A stretch of DNA of 64,000 nt from contig JBGVIB010000047.1 of NCBI GenBank assembly GCA_045122835.1, forward strand, positions 1-64,000. The letters are read 5' to 3'. The notes beneath the pieces were generated by a model. It was not told where the DNA came from. It did not search any database and saw only the letters and a program-made list of their open reading frames with translations. The stretch's first letter is position 1. Every line of letters starts with the position of its first letter. The translations under genes were made by a program, and so were the position numbers. Below, piece by piece: positions 17,817-26,970 of this stretch. This DNA is from JBGVMW01 sp045122835. GTDB taxonomy: Bacteria > Bacillota > Clostridia > Lachnospirales > Lachnospiraceae.

Positions 17817-18472
17817 GAAGTGCGTGTATTGCGGTTTTCTTGGTGTTAAACATGTTAGCGCATGAAACGGTTTATGCGTCGGAGGAATTACCAACAACTG
17901 CGACAGGTCCGGCGTTAAAGGTGACAACAGAGAATGCGGATTCAAATAAGAGTTATGATATTAAGGTTGAATGGGGAGATATGCAGTTGGTATATGATTA
18001 TGCAATTCCTAGATGGAATACTGAAACATTAGAATATTCAGAGACTGGCGAGGAAGGATGGAAAGCATCGGGATTTAATGGAGATAATAACAAAGTACAG
18101 ATAGAAAACAGGTCAAATGCTGAGATTACCGTTATGTTAATGGTTGAGGTGTATGATGGTGTGTTTAATTATGAGAATACCGAAAATGGAGTACAGGCTC
18201 ATTTTTATGATACTAATGAACATGCTTTACAGGCTTCTAAAATACTAACAAATTTATACGAAGCAAGTTTTGAGGGACAGATTACAGAGCTGATATTAGA
18301 CTCGGCAGAAGAAGTGGTTGATGGAGATGGGGCTGTTATTAAACCTGCTGGAGTAAGAACAGCAGAAGCATATTTTGCATTCAGTGGAACACCGGACAAG
18401 AATTTAAACTCTTCCACGGAAGTGGGTAGTATTTCTTTGGTATTTACAGACACATCAGATATAGATGATTGA
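17780..18472 (+). CDS. Secreted protein C1 with WG-M domain
   Basis: A 230-residue exported protein: N-terminal hydrophobic signal (ACIAVFLVLNMLAHETVYA), then a domain shared with the proteins at 20031-20918 and the C-terminus of 21794-24826. Shared marks are VEWGDM, WNTETLEY, NRSNAEITV and FSGTP near the end. Length and the alternation of hydrophobic residues suggest a beta-sandwich. It carries LPTTATG near the mature N-terminus, not a C-terminal sortase signal. Starts inside the B1 gene. Function unknown; a fibre or matrix subunit is one possibility. Confidence 0.65.
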   Translation: MDKDWKNKRRKLGSACIAVFLVLNMLAHETVYASEELPTTATGPALKVTTENADSNKSYDIKVEWGDMQLVYDYAIPRWNTETLEYSETGEEGWKASGFNGDNNKVQIENRSNAEITVMLMVEVYDGVFNYENTENGVQAHFYDTNEHALQASKILTNLYEASFEGQITELILDSAEEVVDGDGAVIKPAGVRTAEAYFAFSGTPDKNLNSSTEVGSISLVFTDTSDIDD

Positions 18473-18490
18473 CAAGGGAGGTGATGTGGT

Positions 18491-19972
18491 ATGTCAAAGA
18501 CAAATAGCCGCCAGGGAGGATTTGTTGCTCAGAACCAAGGAATAATAGAAAATTGCTTTAGCGTGGTTCGGATAAAGGGAAAAGGAAATCTGGTTGGTGG
18601 ATTTGCCGGAGAAAATAATGGTGAGATAAAGAAATCTTATGCATATTCTGTTTTGAAAGGAAGGGATTCTGGATTTGTCGGTACAGATACCGGAAAGTCG
18701 GATGAAAAGTGTTATTTTTTTCATTCAGAGAGAAGAGACAGTAAAACAGTAAGAAGATTGCTAGATGTAGAAAAAGCGATATCGCTGGATGACTGGACGG
18801 AAGATGAAATGCTGGAGCTATCATATGATTCCGAGATTTGGAGATATGGCAGTAAGCATTGTCCTATGCTTTTTGTGGAAGAGAACTGGATTTATGAACT
18901 GTCTGAAAATAGCATAAATAATAGGAAAAAGGTGGTAATAAACAATACAGATGACCTGTTGAAATGGGCAGAAGAAGTGAATGCAGGTAATAGGGAAGCT
19001 ATGAATGCTTATGTTTATCTGACAGATGATATAAATCTGAAAGGAAGAAAGTGGAATCCCATAGGAGCAACTAAGAAAAATGCATTTGCAGGTGTTTTTG
19101 ATGGCAAAGGACATACAGTTAAGAATTTTGTCGTAAAAAATAAAAAATTGGATAATCAAGGCTTCTTTGGATATCTGAAAGGGGATGTATATAATTTATC
19201 AGTGGATTGTATATTAAGCGGAGGTTTATATACAGGCGGAATCGCCGCACAATGTGATGGCGGTACCATCGGATGTTGTAGTGCAACCATTGAAATCAAA
19301 AGTGCTGATTGTATCGGTGGCGGATTAGTTGGAAGAAATACCGGATATATATTTCAAAGCTATGCGGCAGGCCGGTTTAGTTTTCTGATTATTCCATGGT
19401 TTCTCTTAGGTATAGGGGCAGGTAACCTTGCAGTACTATACATAATGTTCTTTTTACTATTGCCAAGTTTAAAGGATACACCGGTATACGAACAGATAGA
19501 AAGAGATCCGGCACAAATAAAGATACCCGGTGATGTCACAGTCCAGAAAGAAGGAACGAATTTTATTTCCTTCCAGTTTGAAGAAGGTATTTATGTAGAT
19601 TTGAATTCAGGGTTGTGTACATTACATTTTAAAAACCCCAATGCAAGTAACCATTATGTGGTAGTGCATTTGCAATTAACGGATGAGGTGGCGAAAGCTT
19701 CCATGGGAGGAACCGGTTTATCCGAGAAGGAACAGGCTGAAATCGAAGCACAAGAAGGATATGACCCACAGGCACATCGGGTTACTATTGCAAAATCACT
19801 TGCAATTGACCCAGGATATCAGATTGATGCGCTAGAATTAACAGATTTCGCCAAAGCAAATTTGGCACCGGGTACATACAGTGCAATTATTTATCTTGTA
19901 CCGTATGATATCAAAACCAATAGCAGGGCTATGCTGGAATCGCAGCTTCCGGTAACCATAGAGGTTCGTTAG
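18491..19972 (+). CDS. GLUG-repeat protein fused to A-type surface domain
   Basis: A 493-residue protein with unusual order. Residues 1-90 and 190-300 carry GLUG-like repeats (GGFVAQNQGIIENCFSVV, GGFAGENNGEIKKSYAYS, GGGLVGRNTGYIFQSYAAG). Next comes a membrane segment near 300-330 (PWFLLGIGAGNLAVLYIMFF), then an outward A-type domain (residues 335-493) paralogous to A1, with DPGYQID, LAPGTYSAIIY and TNSRAMLES. A strong site GGGAGGTGAT precedes the ATG, but no signal peptide is present although GLUG repeats normally belong to exported adhesins. I infer an in-frame fusion of a truncated GLUG gene to an A-type gene. Confidence 0.6.
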   Translation: MSKTNSRQGGFVAQNQGIIENCFSVVRIKGKGNLVGGFAGENNGEIKKSYAYSVLKGRDSGFVGTDTGKSDEKCYFFHSERRDSKTVRRLLDVEKAISLDDWTEDEMLELSYDSEIWRYGSKHCPMLFVEENWIYELSENSINNRKKVVINNTDDLLKWAEEVNAGNREAMNAYVYLTDDINLKGRKWNPIGATKKNAFAGVFDGKGHTVKNFVVKNKKLDNQGFFGYLKGDVYNLSVDCILSGGLYTGGIAAQCDGGTIGCCSATIEIKSADCIGGGLVGRNTGYIFQSYAAGRFSFLIIPWFLLGIGAGNLAVLYIMFFLLLPSLKDTPVYEQIERDPAQIKIPGDVTVQKEGTNFISFQFEEGIYVDLNSGLCTLHFKNPNASNHYVVVHLQLTDEVAKASMGGTGLSEKEQAEIEAQEGYDPQAHRVTIAKSLAIDPGYQIDALELTDFAKANLAPGTYSAIIYLVPYDIKTNSRAMLESQLPVTIEVR

Positions 19973-20030
19973 AACCAAAAGTATCAAAATGTTAGGTTTT
20001 AAAATTATAAAAAAGGAAGGAGACTTATTT

Positions 20031-20918
20031 ATGAAGAGAAAATTATTTTCCAAAATGGTTGCAATGGCAACCGCAACAGTTTTAGTACTTGGCAGTAATT
20101 GTTTAACTGCTTTTGCGGCTGATGATGGAGTAGCAGCGGATGCACCTAAGGGTGGAATGGGAACAAAGGCAAGTTCCGGAGAGGCAACAGCAGCATGGGA
20201 TACTACTGATGAAAATCAAACTGGTTTTAATGTAGTAGGTGATGATGACGATACAGCTCTTGACGGAACAGATACTCAAACGGATATCAGTATTTGGGCG
20301 AAGGTTGTTGAGCACGGTGATATCGTCTACAAAGTAGATATCGAATGGGGTGCTATGAAGTTTGAATTTAATAATCAGGCAGGTAAGTGGAACACAGATA
20401 CTCATACTTATGACGCAGATAGCGGAGTAAGTGCTGAATGGACGGTTGAAGACTACATTGATGAGGTTAACAATCAGATTAAGGTTGTAAATCATTCTAA
20501 CTGGGCGGTAGATACTTCATTTAACTATACACATGAAGGTACTGCATTTAATGCTACCCCAGGTGGTGCTGATGCTGTAAGAGGACATTTCTTCCTGACA
20601 AATGCCGATGCGGTTACGGCATCTAAGGTGTTGACCGGATCTGCTACAGTAGATAATGAATTAACAACAGCATTAACTTTGGGACATCAGGATAAAGCGA
20701 ATAAGCTCAAATATGGTGGTATGGAAGCTGGTAACTCTTTGTCAGCTGGTGCTTTTGACGGGGTTGCTGAGAATGCAGAGGGTTCTTGCACCAGATATGT
20801 ATATTTCACATTTAACGGTACTCCTGATATTGCAACTGTCGATGATGCTTTAAAGACGGACTTTACTAAGGTTGGAGTTATTACAGTAACCATAGCACCT
20901 TGGAAAGAAACTTCGTAA
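20031..20918 (+). CDS. Secreted protein C2 with WG-M domain
   Basis: A 295-residue exported protein. Signal peptide MKRKLFSKMVAMATATVLVL ending near AFA-ADD, then an acidic Thr/Asp-rich stretch, then the shared domain: VYKVDIEWGAMKFEF, KWNTDTHTYD, NQIKVVNHSNWAVDTSF, FTFNGTPDI, VGVITVTIAPW. AAAGGAAGGAG precedes the ATG. It is the simplest representative of the family (signal plus one domain), which suggests a secreted structural subunit. A hairpin follows. Confidence 0.7.
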   Translation: MKRKLFSKMVAMATATVLVLGSNCLTAFAADDGVAADAPKGGMGTKASSGEATAAWDTTDENQTGFNVVGDDDDTALDGTDTQTDISIWAKVVEHGDIVYKVDIEWGAMKFEFNNQAGKWNTDTHTYDADSGVSAEWTVEDYIDEVNNQIKVVNHSNWAVDTSFNYTHEGTAFNATPGGADAVRGHFFLTNADAVTASKVLTGSATVDNELTTALTLGHQDKANKLKYGGMEAGNSLSAGAFDGVAENAEGSCTRYVYFTFNGTPDIATVDDALKTDFTKVGVITVTIAPWKETS

Positions 20919-20960
20919 TAAGGCTAGGAATTGAAAATCAAATAGTAAATTAGTTTTGAG

Positions 20961-21002
20961 AAAAACAGGGCTTAGGCAAAGCCAGAGCCTCTGTTTTTCA
21001 GA
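20961..21002 (+). terminator. Hairpin between C2 and B2
   Basis: GAAAAACAGggcttagg... pairs imperfectly with ...gagcctCTGTTTTTC near 20958-20999. A weak terminator or attenuator that could set the C2:B2 ratio; no long T-run follows. Confidence 0.4.
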
Positions 21003-21061
21003 GTACATCAAACGGTTGGTGTATTCTGAAAAGTAGAAAAACGACAGAAAGGAGAAGAACA

Positions 21062-21586
21062 GTGGAAGAGCAAGTAAGAAAACAATCCCTCATAGTAAAA
21101 AGCAGCCTGAGACAAAAAGTCATCTGTATTCTTCTGATTGTAATGTTGTTTGGAATAGCGGGTATTTATTATTTGATTTCTAAAGAAGGAGTTTATGTTC
21201 CTCCGAAGTTTGAAAAAAATGTGATGGTGGGAATTCCTCAACCAGATGCACATTTCATGTACGGAACCATTGAGACGGATTACGGATTCACATTTTCCAT
21301 GGCAACAAATGTATATCAGCAGGAAGACGGAAGCGTATTTGTATATTTTACAAATCATGAAGAGAACAATGTGAACATGATGTGTGAAATTGTGAATAAA
21401 GAAAATGGAGAAACCTATTACAAGAGTGGTGTTATTACACCGGGACAGTATATTGAAAAGCTGGCTCCGGCTAAGAAGTTTCCTAATGAAGTATTTGACG
21501 CACAGATAATGATTTATTCCTTTGAAGAAGGAACCTGGTATAGTGGCGGAACAGTGGAAATTACAGCAACTGTTCAGGCATGGTAG
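21062..21586 (+). CDS. Membrane-anchored surface protein B2
   Basis: A 174-residue paralog of B1. Basic N-terminus, one membrane helix (VICILLIVMLFGIAGIYYLI), then an external domain with YVPPKFEKNVMVGIPQPD, SVFVYFTNHEENNVNM and ETYYKSGVITPGQYIEKLAP. GTG start with AAAGGAG upstream. Each B protein sits next to a C protein, so they may work as pairs, for example as anchor and subunit. Confidence 0.65.
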   Translation: MEEQVRKQSLIVKSSLRQKVICILLIVMLFGIAGIYYLISKEGVYVPPKFEKNVMVGIPQPDAHFMYGTIETDYGFTFSMATNVYQQEDGSVFVYFTNHEENNVNMMCEIVNKENGETYYKSGVITPGQYIEKLAPAKKFPNEVFDAQIMIYSFEEGTWYSGGTVEITATVQAW

Positions 21587-21601
21587 AAAGGAGTCTTGCA
21601 T

Positions 21602-21781
21602 ATGAGAAAGCTTAAAAGAAAAAAGAAAATATTAAGTGCTATAATGACTCTATGCATGATGTGTTCGGTGTTTGTTGGTGTGAAACCTATGAGGGTGTAT
21701 GCAGCTGCGAAATATGAACCATTGACAGTAAGCAGTGGGTATAATTACGATGTATTACGACAATTAGCCGTAGGAATGTAG
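21602..21781 (+). CDS. Short secreted peptide, probably a truncated gene
   Basis: 59 residues: KRKKK, a signal-like hydrophobic stretch (ILSAIMTLCMMCSVFVGV), a possible cleavage at VYA-AAKYEP, and only about 25 mature residues before TAG. AGGAG lies upstream. Likely the N-terminal stump of a larger exported protein whose body was lost, but a small secreted peptide is possible. Confidence 0.45.
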   Translation: MRKLKRKKKILSAIMTLCMMCSVFVGVKPMRVYAAAKYEPLTVSSGYNYDVLRQLAVGM

Positions 21782-21793
21782 GAGGTGAGTGAT

Positions 21794-24700
21794 ATGAGAA
21801 AATTTAATAGTAAACAAAAACATCATAGATTGCTTTTAGGATTCCTTACAGTATGCCTAATCATTTCTATGAGCAATATGTATCCTATTTCTGCAAATGC
21901 TGCAACAGGAACGAAAGCATCCGATGCGGCAATTGATTTGGCTAAATTGTCAGATGGTGCGGAATTAGCTTCCGGTGTATACTATCTGCCTGAGTCTAAA
22001 ACCTTTGGCGACACAAACACAATGAATAATGGGTTAAAAATTACATCTGGGGCAACTGTATACATCTATGTGCCGGAAGGTGTGACTTTGACGGCTATTG
22101 GCGGTGGTACGAATACTGCCAGACAACAAGGTGGATATGCAGGTATCCTGTTACCATCTAGCTCTACATTGATTATACTTGGTGAAGGCAAGGTTGAGGC
22201 AACCGGTGGTAGAGCGGGAAACGGTGAATCAGGTAGTTCGGGTAGCAAGGGAACTCTTTCGGCGGGAAGCTATTATTATGGAGGAGCCGGAGGAGCCGGA
22301 GGAGCTGGCGGCGGTGGAGCTGGAGCAGGAATTGGAACGGATGGTGGCTATGGTGGCTACGGAGGTTCTTCCACAGGAAGTGGTACTACGGAGTACGATG
22401 GTCAGGAAAATTATTGTGGTAGTTCAGGTAATAGTGGCGGTGCGGGTGGTTCTGCATCGTCATGTGGCAAATTATATATTCAAGATACCATTAGTTTAAC
22501 TGCTACAGGTGGTACATATGGTAGTAGAGGAACATCAGGTAGTGCAGGAAGTTGTTCCTACAGTAGTTCGAGTTGGGATGATAGAAAATATCACGTTGCC
22601 GGTGGCGGTGGCGGAGGTGCCGGCGGAGGTGCCGGATATTCAGCATATGGAATCGGTACTGGCGGTGCAGCCGGTGGCGGTGGCGGAAGCGGTGGTCGAG
22701 GAGGTATTGACTATTCTAAAACCAGTTATGGTAGTCCGGCCACCTATGCAACCTGTAACGGCGGTGGTGGTACTGGTGGCTATGGGTATACTAATGGTTC
22801 TAATGGTAATGGTACAAGAGATGCAGGAGAGTATGATGATGCATGGGATCAAACCGGAGGTACTGGTGGAAGTGGTGGTAGTGCAGGCGCGACTAAGTCT
22901 ACACAGAAGTCAGCTTTAACCAGCGGATGGACAAATAAGACTTTTTCAGTTACGTTCAAAGGGATAAATACAGAGACTGTGCAGCAGACTACATATACCT
23001 TTGGGGAAGCGACACAAACGATTACCGTGCCAGCATATGATGTTGCACTTGCAGACGGCTCTCGATTTACCGGTTGGCGTATCAAGGCATATGGTACTTC
23101 TCCTACAGCAGGTGTGCAGTTGACCGATACAGATACTCGTATATATCAGCCGGGAGACAGTATCGAAGTAGGTGCTTGGCTTTCCGGAAGTATTGTTTTG
23201 GAACCGGTGGTAAGTGAAATAAATTGCAAGGTATACTTTGATGATAATGGCGGAAGTGCCGGTCAGGGAGAAGCACTCTTAAAGTCCGATATGACGATGC
23301 AAGCTAATGCTACGGTACCTACAAGAGTGGGATATGATTTTCTGGGATACTATACCGGTATGGTAAGCGGTACTCAGTATTATAATGAGACAGGTGCAAG
23401 GGTATATCACAACACAATAGCAGATGGCGTGTCAAAAGTGAATCTGTATGCGCAGTGGTCCATACATTCCAGTACACTTACAATTAACCCCAATGGCGGA
23501 ACTTTGGAAGGAGAGACTTTATTTACTAAAAGGTATAATGAATCCATCACCATAAAAGATCCGGTGGATACTTCCGGTGATGAAAAGACGTTCCTTAGAT
23601 GGGTGCTTTTGGATTCCACTACCGATGAAGCATCTGATAATGGAAGAATCGCCACAGGAGCAGGCTATACAACCTTTACCTTTGGTCCCGATACGGAAGC
23701 TGCTACATTAAAAGCTATATGGTCCGGGGTAAATGATGCCAGATTGGAAGTGAAGGAAGGTATCACTCAAACGATTACAAGTGAAAATCTGGATCGAGTT
23801 TTTCTTCATGTGGTAACAGATGCAGAAAAAGGGTTAACAGCTGAAGAGTCTGTGGAAGACAAAAAAGAAGTGGTTTTAACAGTAGAAAAAATCATTACAG
23901 ATACAGAGAATGATAGTGCTATAGTGGAAGATATTAATTCCATTGAAACAATGCTCGAAGATAGTTCCTTTGAAACTTTGAATTATTATGATATTTCTGT
24001 TAACAAAATAATTAACGGTCAGGATAAAGGTAAGCTGAAAGAGTTGCCGGAGCCGGTGAAGATACGGATTGAGTTAACAGGAGAGTTGGCGGGCAGATCG
24101 GGTTACTCTGTATACAGAGTACATGATGATGTAGCAGAGCGAATGACATCTTCAAGAAGTTCGGAAGAATATTACGAGTTGGGCGATGGCTATATTACGA
24201 TTTATACCAAGAAGTTTTCTACCTATGCAATTACTGCATCCAGTAGTGTGATTGGTGAGTGGAAGGCGGAAGAGTTAAACGAAACTAATAATTCAGCTGC
24301 AACGGATGTACAGGGAAAGTATGTAGATGCTTCCAGTACAAAAGTATATAAGGTGGATGTGGAATGGGGAGCCATGACATTTACGTTCAATAAGCACCAA
24401 AAATGGAATCCGGATACCCATTCTTACAATGATGAAATCAATATTTTATTGGATGAATCAGCTTATGTAGAAGGAAACAATACGATTGTTGTAACCAATC
24501 ATTCCAATGCAGACGTACGTGTTGGTATGAATGTTGTAGAACAGAGTTTGGAAGGAATTGATGTTTTCCTGAAGCAGCAGAATAATGATGATTCGGATGC
24601 GGCGATAGATATGTATTTAAACCGTGTTTCAGATGCAAGCGGAAACGGTACAGTGTCCTCTGTGAATGCATTTGTCAGAATGGGTTCAGGGACACTGAGT

Positions 24701-24826
24701 GAGGCTGATTATGAAGCCCTGACAGCTGATGGAAAAACCAATAAATTCCAGCAGATTGCGAGAGTAGTAATCACCATTGAAGCGGTGCAGGATAGTGAGA
24801 CGACACCTCTTTACTTCGGAGATTAA
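21794..24826 (+). CDS. Large secreted modular protein C3: Gly-rich, InlB-type repeats, WG-M domain
   Basis: A 1010-residue exported protein. Signal peptide (LLLGFLTVCLIISM...NA-ATG); a carbohydrate-binding-like start; a Gly/Ser-rich region at about 130-370 dense in GGAGG and GGGG; Listeria-Bacteroides (InlB B) repeats at about 370-650 (CKVYFDDNGGSAGQGEALL, GYDFLGYYTG, VNLYAQWS, TINPNGGTLEGETL); a linker domain; and a C-terminal WG-M domain (VYKVDVEWGAMTFTF, KWNPDTHSYND, NTIVVTNHSNADVRVGM). No LPXTG or membrane anchor at the C-terminus, so attachment may use the WG-M domain. AGGAGGTGAGTG upstream. Probably a surface adhesin. Confidence 0.75.
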   Translation: MRKFNSKQKHHRLLLGFLTVCLIISMSNMYPISANAATGTKASDAAIDLAKLSDGAELASGVYYLPESKTFGDTNTMNNGLKITSGATVYIYVPEGVTLTAIGGGTNTARQQGGYAGILLPSSSTLIILGEGKVEATGGRAGNGESGSSGSKGTLSAGSYYYGGAGGAGGAGGGGAGAGIGTDGGYGGYGGSSTGSGTTEYDGQENYCGSSGNSGGAGGSASSCGKLYIQDTISLTATGGTYGSRGTSGSAGSCSYSSSSWDDRKYHVAGGGGGGAGGGAGYSAYGIGTGGAAGGGGGSGGRGGIDYSKTSYGSPATYATCNGGGGTGGYGYTNGSNGNGTRDAGEYDDAWDQTGGTGGSGGSAGATKSTQKSALTSGWTNKTFSVTFKGINTETVQQTTYTFGEATQTITVPAYDVALADGSRFTGWRIKAYGTSPTAGVQLTDTDTRIYQPGDSIEVGAWLSGSIVLEPVVSEINCKVYFDDNGGSAGQGEALLKSDMTMQANATVPTRVGYDFLGYYTGMVSGTQYYNETGARVYHNTIADGVSKVNLYAQWSIHSSTLTINPNGGTLEGETLFTKRYNESITIKDPVDTSGDEKTFLRWVLLDSTTDEASDNGRIATGAGYTTFTFGPDTEAATLKAIWSGVNDARLEVKEGITQTITSENLDRVFLHVVTDAEKGLTAEESVEDKKEVVLTVEKIITDTENDSAIVEDINSIETMLEDSSFETLNYYDISVNKIINGQDKGKLKELPEPVKIRIELTGELAGRSGYSVYRVHDDVAERMTSSRSSEEYYELGDGYITIYTKKFSTYAITASSSVIGEWKAEELNETNNSAATDVQGKYVDASSTKVYKVDVEWGAMTFTFNKHQKWNPDTHSYNDEINILLDESAYVEGNNTIVVTNHSNADVRVGMNVVEQSLEGIDVFLKQQNNDDSDAAIDMYLNRVSDASGNGTVSSVNAFVRMGSGTLSEADYEALTADGKTNKFQQIARVVITIEAVQDSETTPLYFGD

Positions 24827-24861
24827 TTGAGAGTAGGAGGCAAATATGACAAGGAGGCGCC

Positions 24862-25368
24862 ATGTTGTATTTATATACTGTTATTGAAGCAATCGTTGCA
24901 GTTGCTGCAGGAATTTTCATGGCGCTTCGTACAAAAAAAGCAGAGCATATTACCTACGGTAAATTAGACAGAATAGGGCAGATTACAAATATTATGTTGC
25001 TTCTTGTTTATATTTGCTTTGCACCATTGTATTTATTTTTGGGAATGATTTCTAATCCTGCGTTAATTGGCAGCTTTTATCCGGGGCTGGATGCTGTTGA
25101 GCTTAGTCAGCAGGCATACTATATGCCTCCGATTGCAACCCATCCATGTGAAATTGTTTTGGTGGAAGTAAAGAACGAAGCTGACGCTCAGAAGGTAGCA
25201 GATATTTTCCAGGCACGTATTGATATGGGTGCAGATAATACCTCATATCCAGAAAGTGCTGCAGGCTGGGCATTATATGCACAGGTACATAAGAGCGGAA
25301 ATTTTGTATGTATGATTGTTTTACCGGAAGGCTACGTTATTCCGGAAAACGTATTTGAAATTCAATAA
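24862..25368 (+). CDS. Membrane protein with DUF4358-like domain
   Basis: 168 residues: two membrane segments (2-20 and 42-68), then an outward domain resembling DUF4358, with CEIVLVEVKNEADAQKVADI, FQARIDMG and SGNFVCMIVLPE. DUF4358 normally occurs in lipoproteins of Lachnospiraceae; here the anchor is a helix pair. AAGGAGG precedes ATG. A 13-codon reading frame (ATG 24846) with its own AGGAGG overlaps the start and could be a coupling leader. Function unknown. Confidence 0.6.
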   Translation: MLYLYTVIEAIVAVAAGIFMALRTKKAEHITYGKLDRIGQITNIMLLLVYICFAPLYLFLGMISNPALIGSFYPGLDAVELSQQAYYMPPIATHPCEIVLVEVKNEADAQKVADIFQARIDMGADNTSYPESAAGWALYAQVHKSGNFVCMIVLPEGYVIPENVFEIQ

Positions 25369-25375
25369 AAGAAAT

Positions 25376-25418
25376 ATCAGTTAGGGGCGGATGGGTTTTG
25401 CATCGGCCCTTAACTGAT
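25376..25418. repeat. Long inverted repeat
   Basis: An 18-bp imperfect stem (ATCAGTTAGGGGC... against ...GGCCCTTAACTGAT) with one mismatch and one G-T pair. There is no T-run, so it is either a factor-dependent stop or an mRNA 3'-stabilising hairpin for the DUF4358-like gene. Confidence 0.6.
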
Positions 25419-25460
25419 GCTAAAAGGAAAAATCATGCAAAGGATGAATTGGGAAAAAAC

Positions 25461-26953
25461 ATGAAAGAAATACAAAAAAAATAGTATCACTTGTTATCAG
25501 CAGTATAACTATTTCTGCCATAGTGATCATGATTACCATTTTGGGAGGATATAATCGTTTGGTGGAAGAGGATACAAGAAGCATCATGCAACTGGTATGT
25601 ACGGAAAAGAGACAGACAATGGATGAAAAGCTGATGAATATTGAGCAAAGCGTTTATACCCTTTATCATTATGTTATGGAGCAAATTGATAACACTGAGA
25701 ATATATGGCAGGATGAGCAGTTGTATGAGGAGCATATCCGTGCTATGAAGAATTTAATGGGTACAACTGCAAAATATACAGACGATGCAGTGACGGTATA
25801 TTACAGATTGGCTCCGGAAATAAGAGGTCCGAAACAGGGCATATGGATGATGGAAGGCGAGGATGGAGAATTTGTAGAGTTTGAACCTACGGATATTTCC
25901 CAATTTGACAGTGAAGATATAGCACATGTGGGATGGTATTACCTGCCGATTGCAAATGGAAAAGAAACTTGGCTTACTCCATATTATAACGAGAATGCAG
26001 ATTTGGAAATGATTTCTTTCGTGATTCCTTTGATTCATAATGGTAATATTATAGGCGTAGTAGGAATGGACATCACTACGGAACTTTTATATGAAAACGC
26101 TAAGTCAGTGAATGTATATGATACTGGTTATGCCTTTCTGATGGATAAAGACGGAACGTTTGTCTATCATCCGGAAATGCAATCCGGCAAAATTACAGAT
26201 TCTTTTAATAAAGAACATAATTATCTTTATGAGGTAAGCATGCTTTCTGCGGAAAAATTATCTGTTGAGAAGTATCAATGGAAGGCTGTTGATAAGAGAC
26301 TTACGACGCAGTTGTTAAAGAATGGAATGTTGTTTTCTGTATGCATTACAGAAGAGGAAATTATGGAGTCGCAGCATCAAATGCTCAAAAATTCTTTGGT
26401 GATAATAGTGCTTATTGTTTTAGTATTTATCCTGATGACAATAGCGCTCATAAGAGAGATTATTAAGCTAGCTTATACTGATGTGTTGAGCGGATTGGGA
26501 AACAGTACTGCATACAAGGAGTGTATGGACAATATCAATAAGCAGATTATGGGTGGAGAAAAGGCGGCGTTTTCTGTGGTCGTTATTGATATTAATAATC
26601 TGAAGCTCGTTAACGACAATTATGGGCATGAGATGGGTGATATGTTGATAAAAGATGCGGTTTCTGTTTTGAGAAAAGTATGGCATAAAAATACTTTTCG
26701 TATTGGCGGAGATGAGTTTGCTGTGGTACTTATGAAAGCTGATAGTGAGAAAGTGAAGAACGATATAGTGTTATTTGAAGAAGAAATGGAAGCGTTTAGA
26801 AAACAGAGTTCGGGTCGAGTATATTATTTACAAATGGCAGTTGGAGGCGCAGTATATGATGCGAAGACAGATGGGGAATATGCAGATGTATTCCGCAGAG
26901 CAGATAGTATCATGTATGAAGACAAAAAAGAGAAGAAGTTAAGGAACAAATAG
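25461..26953 (+). pseudogene. Membrane diguanylate cyclase (Cache-GGDEF), frameshifted at A8
   Basis: ATG 25461 opens MKEIQKK, then an A8 run (25474-25481) leads to TAG. With nine A the frame continues IVSLVISSITISAIVIMITI as a signal anchor into a long open frame. That frame has an extracytoplasmic Cache-type sensor (WYYLPIANGKETWLTPYY, VIPLIHNGNIIGVVGMDI), a second helix (NSLVIIVLIVLVFILMTI) and a GGDEF domain with the active site RIGGDEFAVVL and YTDVLSGLGN. GGDEF catalysis looks intact, making cyclic di-GMP. Repaired length is 497 residues. If the shift is real, a product from GTG 25523 would lack most of the anchor. Confidence 0.7.
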
Positions 26954-26970
26954 TCGAGAGGAGGATATGT

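Noticed and set aside
17880..17910. LPTTATG near the start of mature C1 as a sortase signal
   Set aside because: A sortase signal must be close to the C-terminus, followed by a helix and basic tail; here it is at the N-terminus.
22179..22919. Long Val/Glu-rich open frames inside C3 on another frame
   Set aside because: They arise from GGW-rich glycine codons read out of frame; no ribosome sites, and composition is not protein-like.
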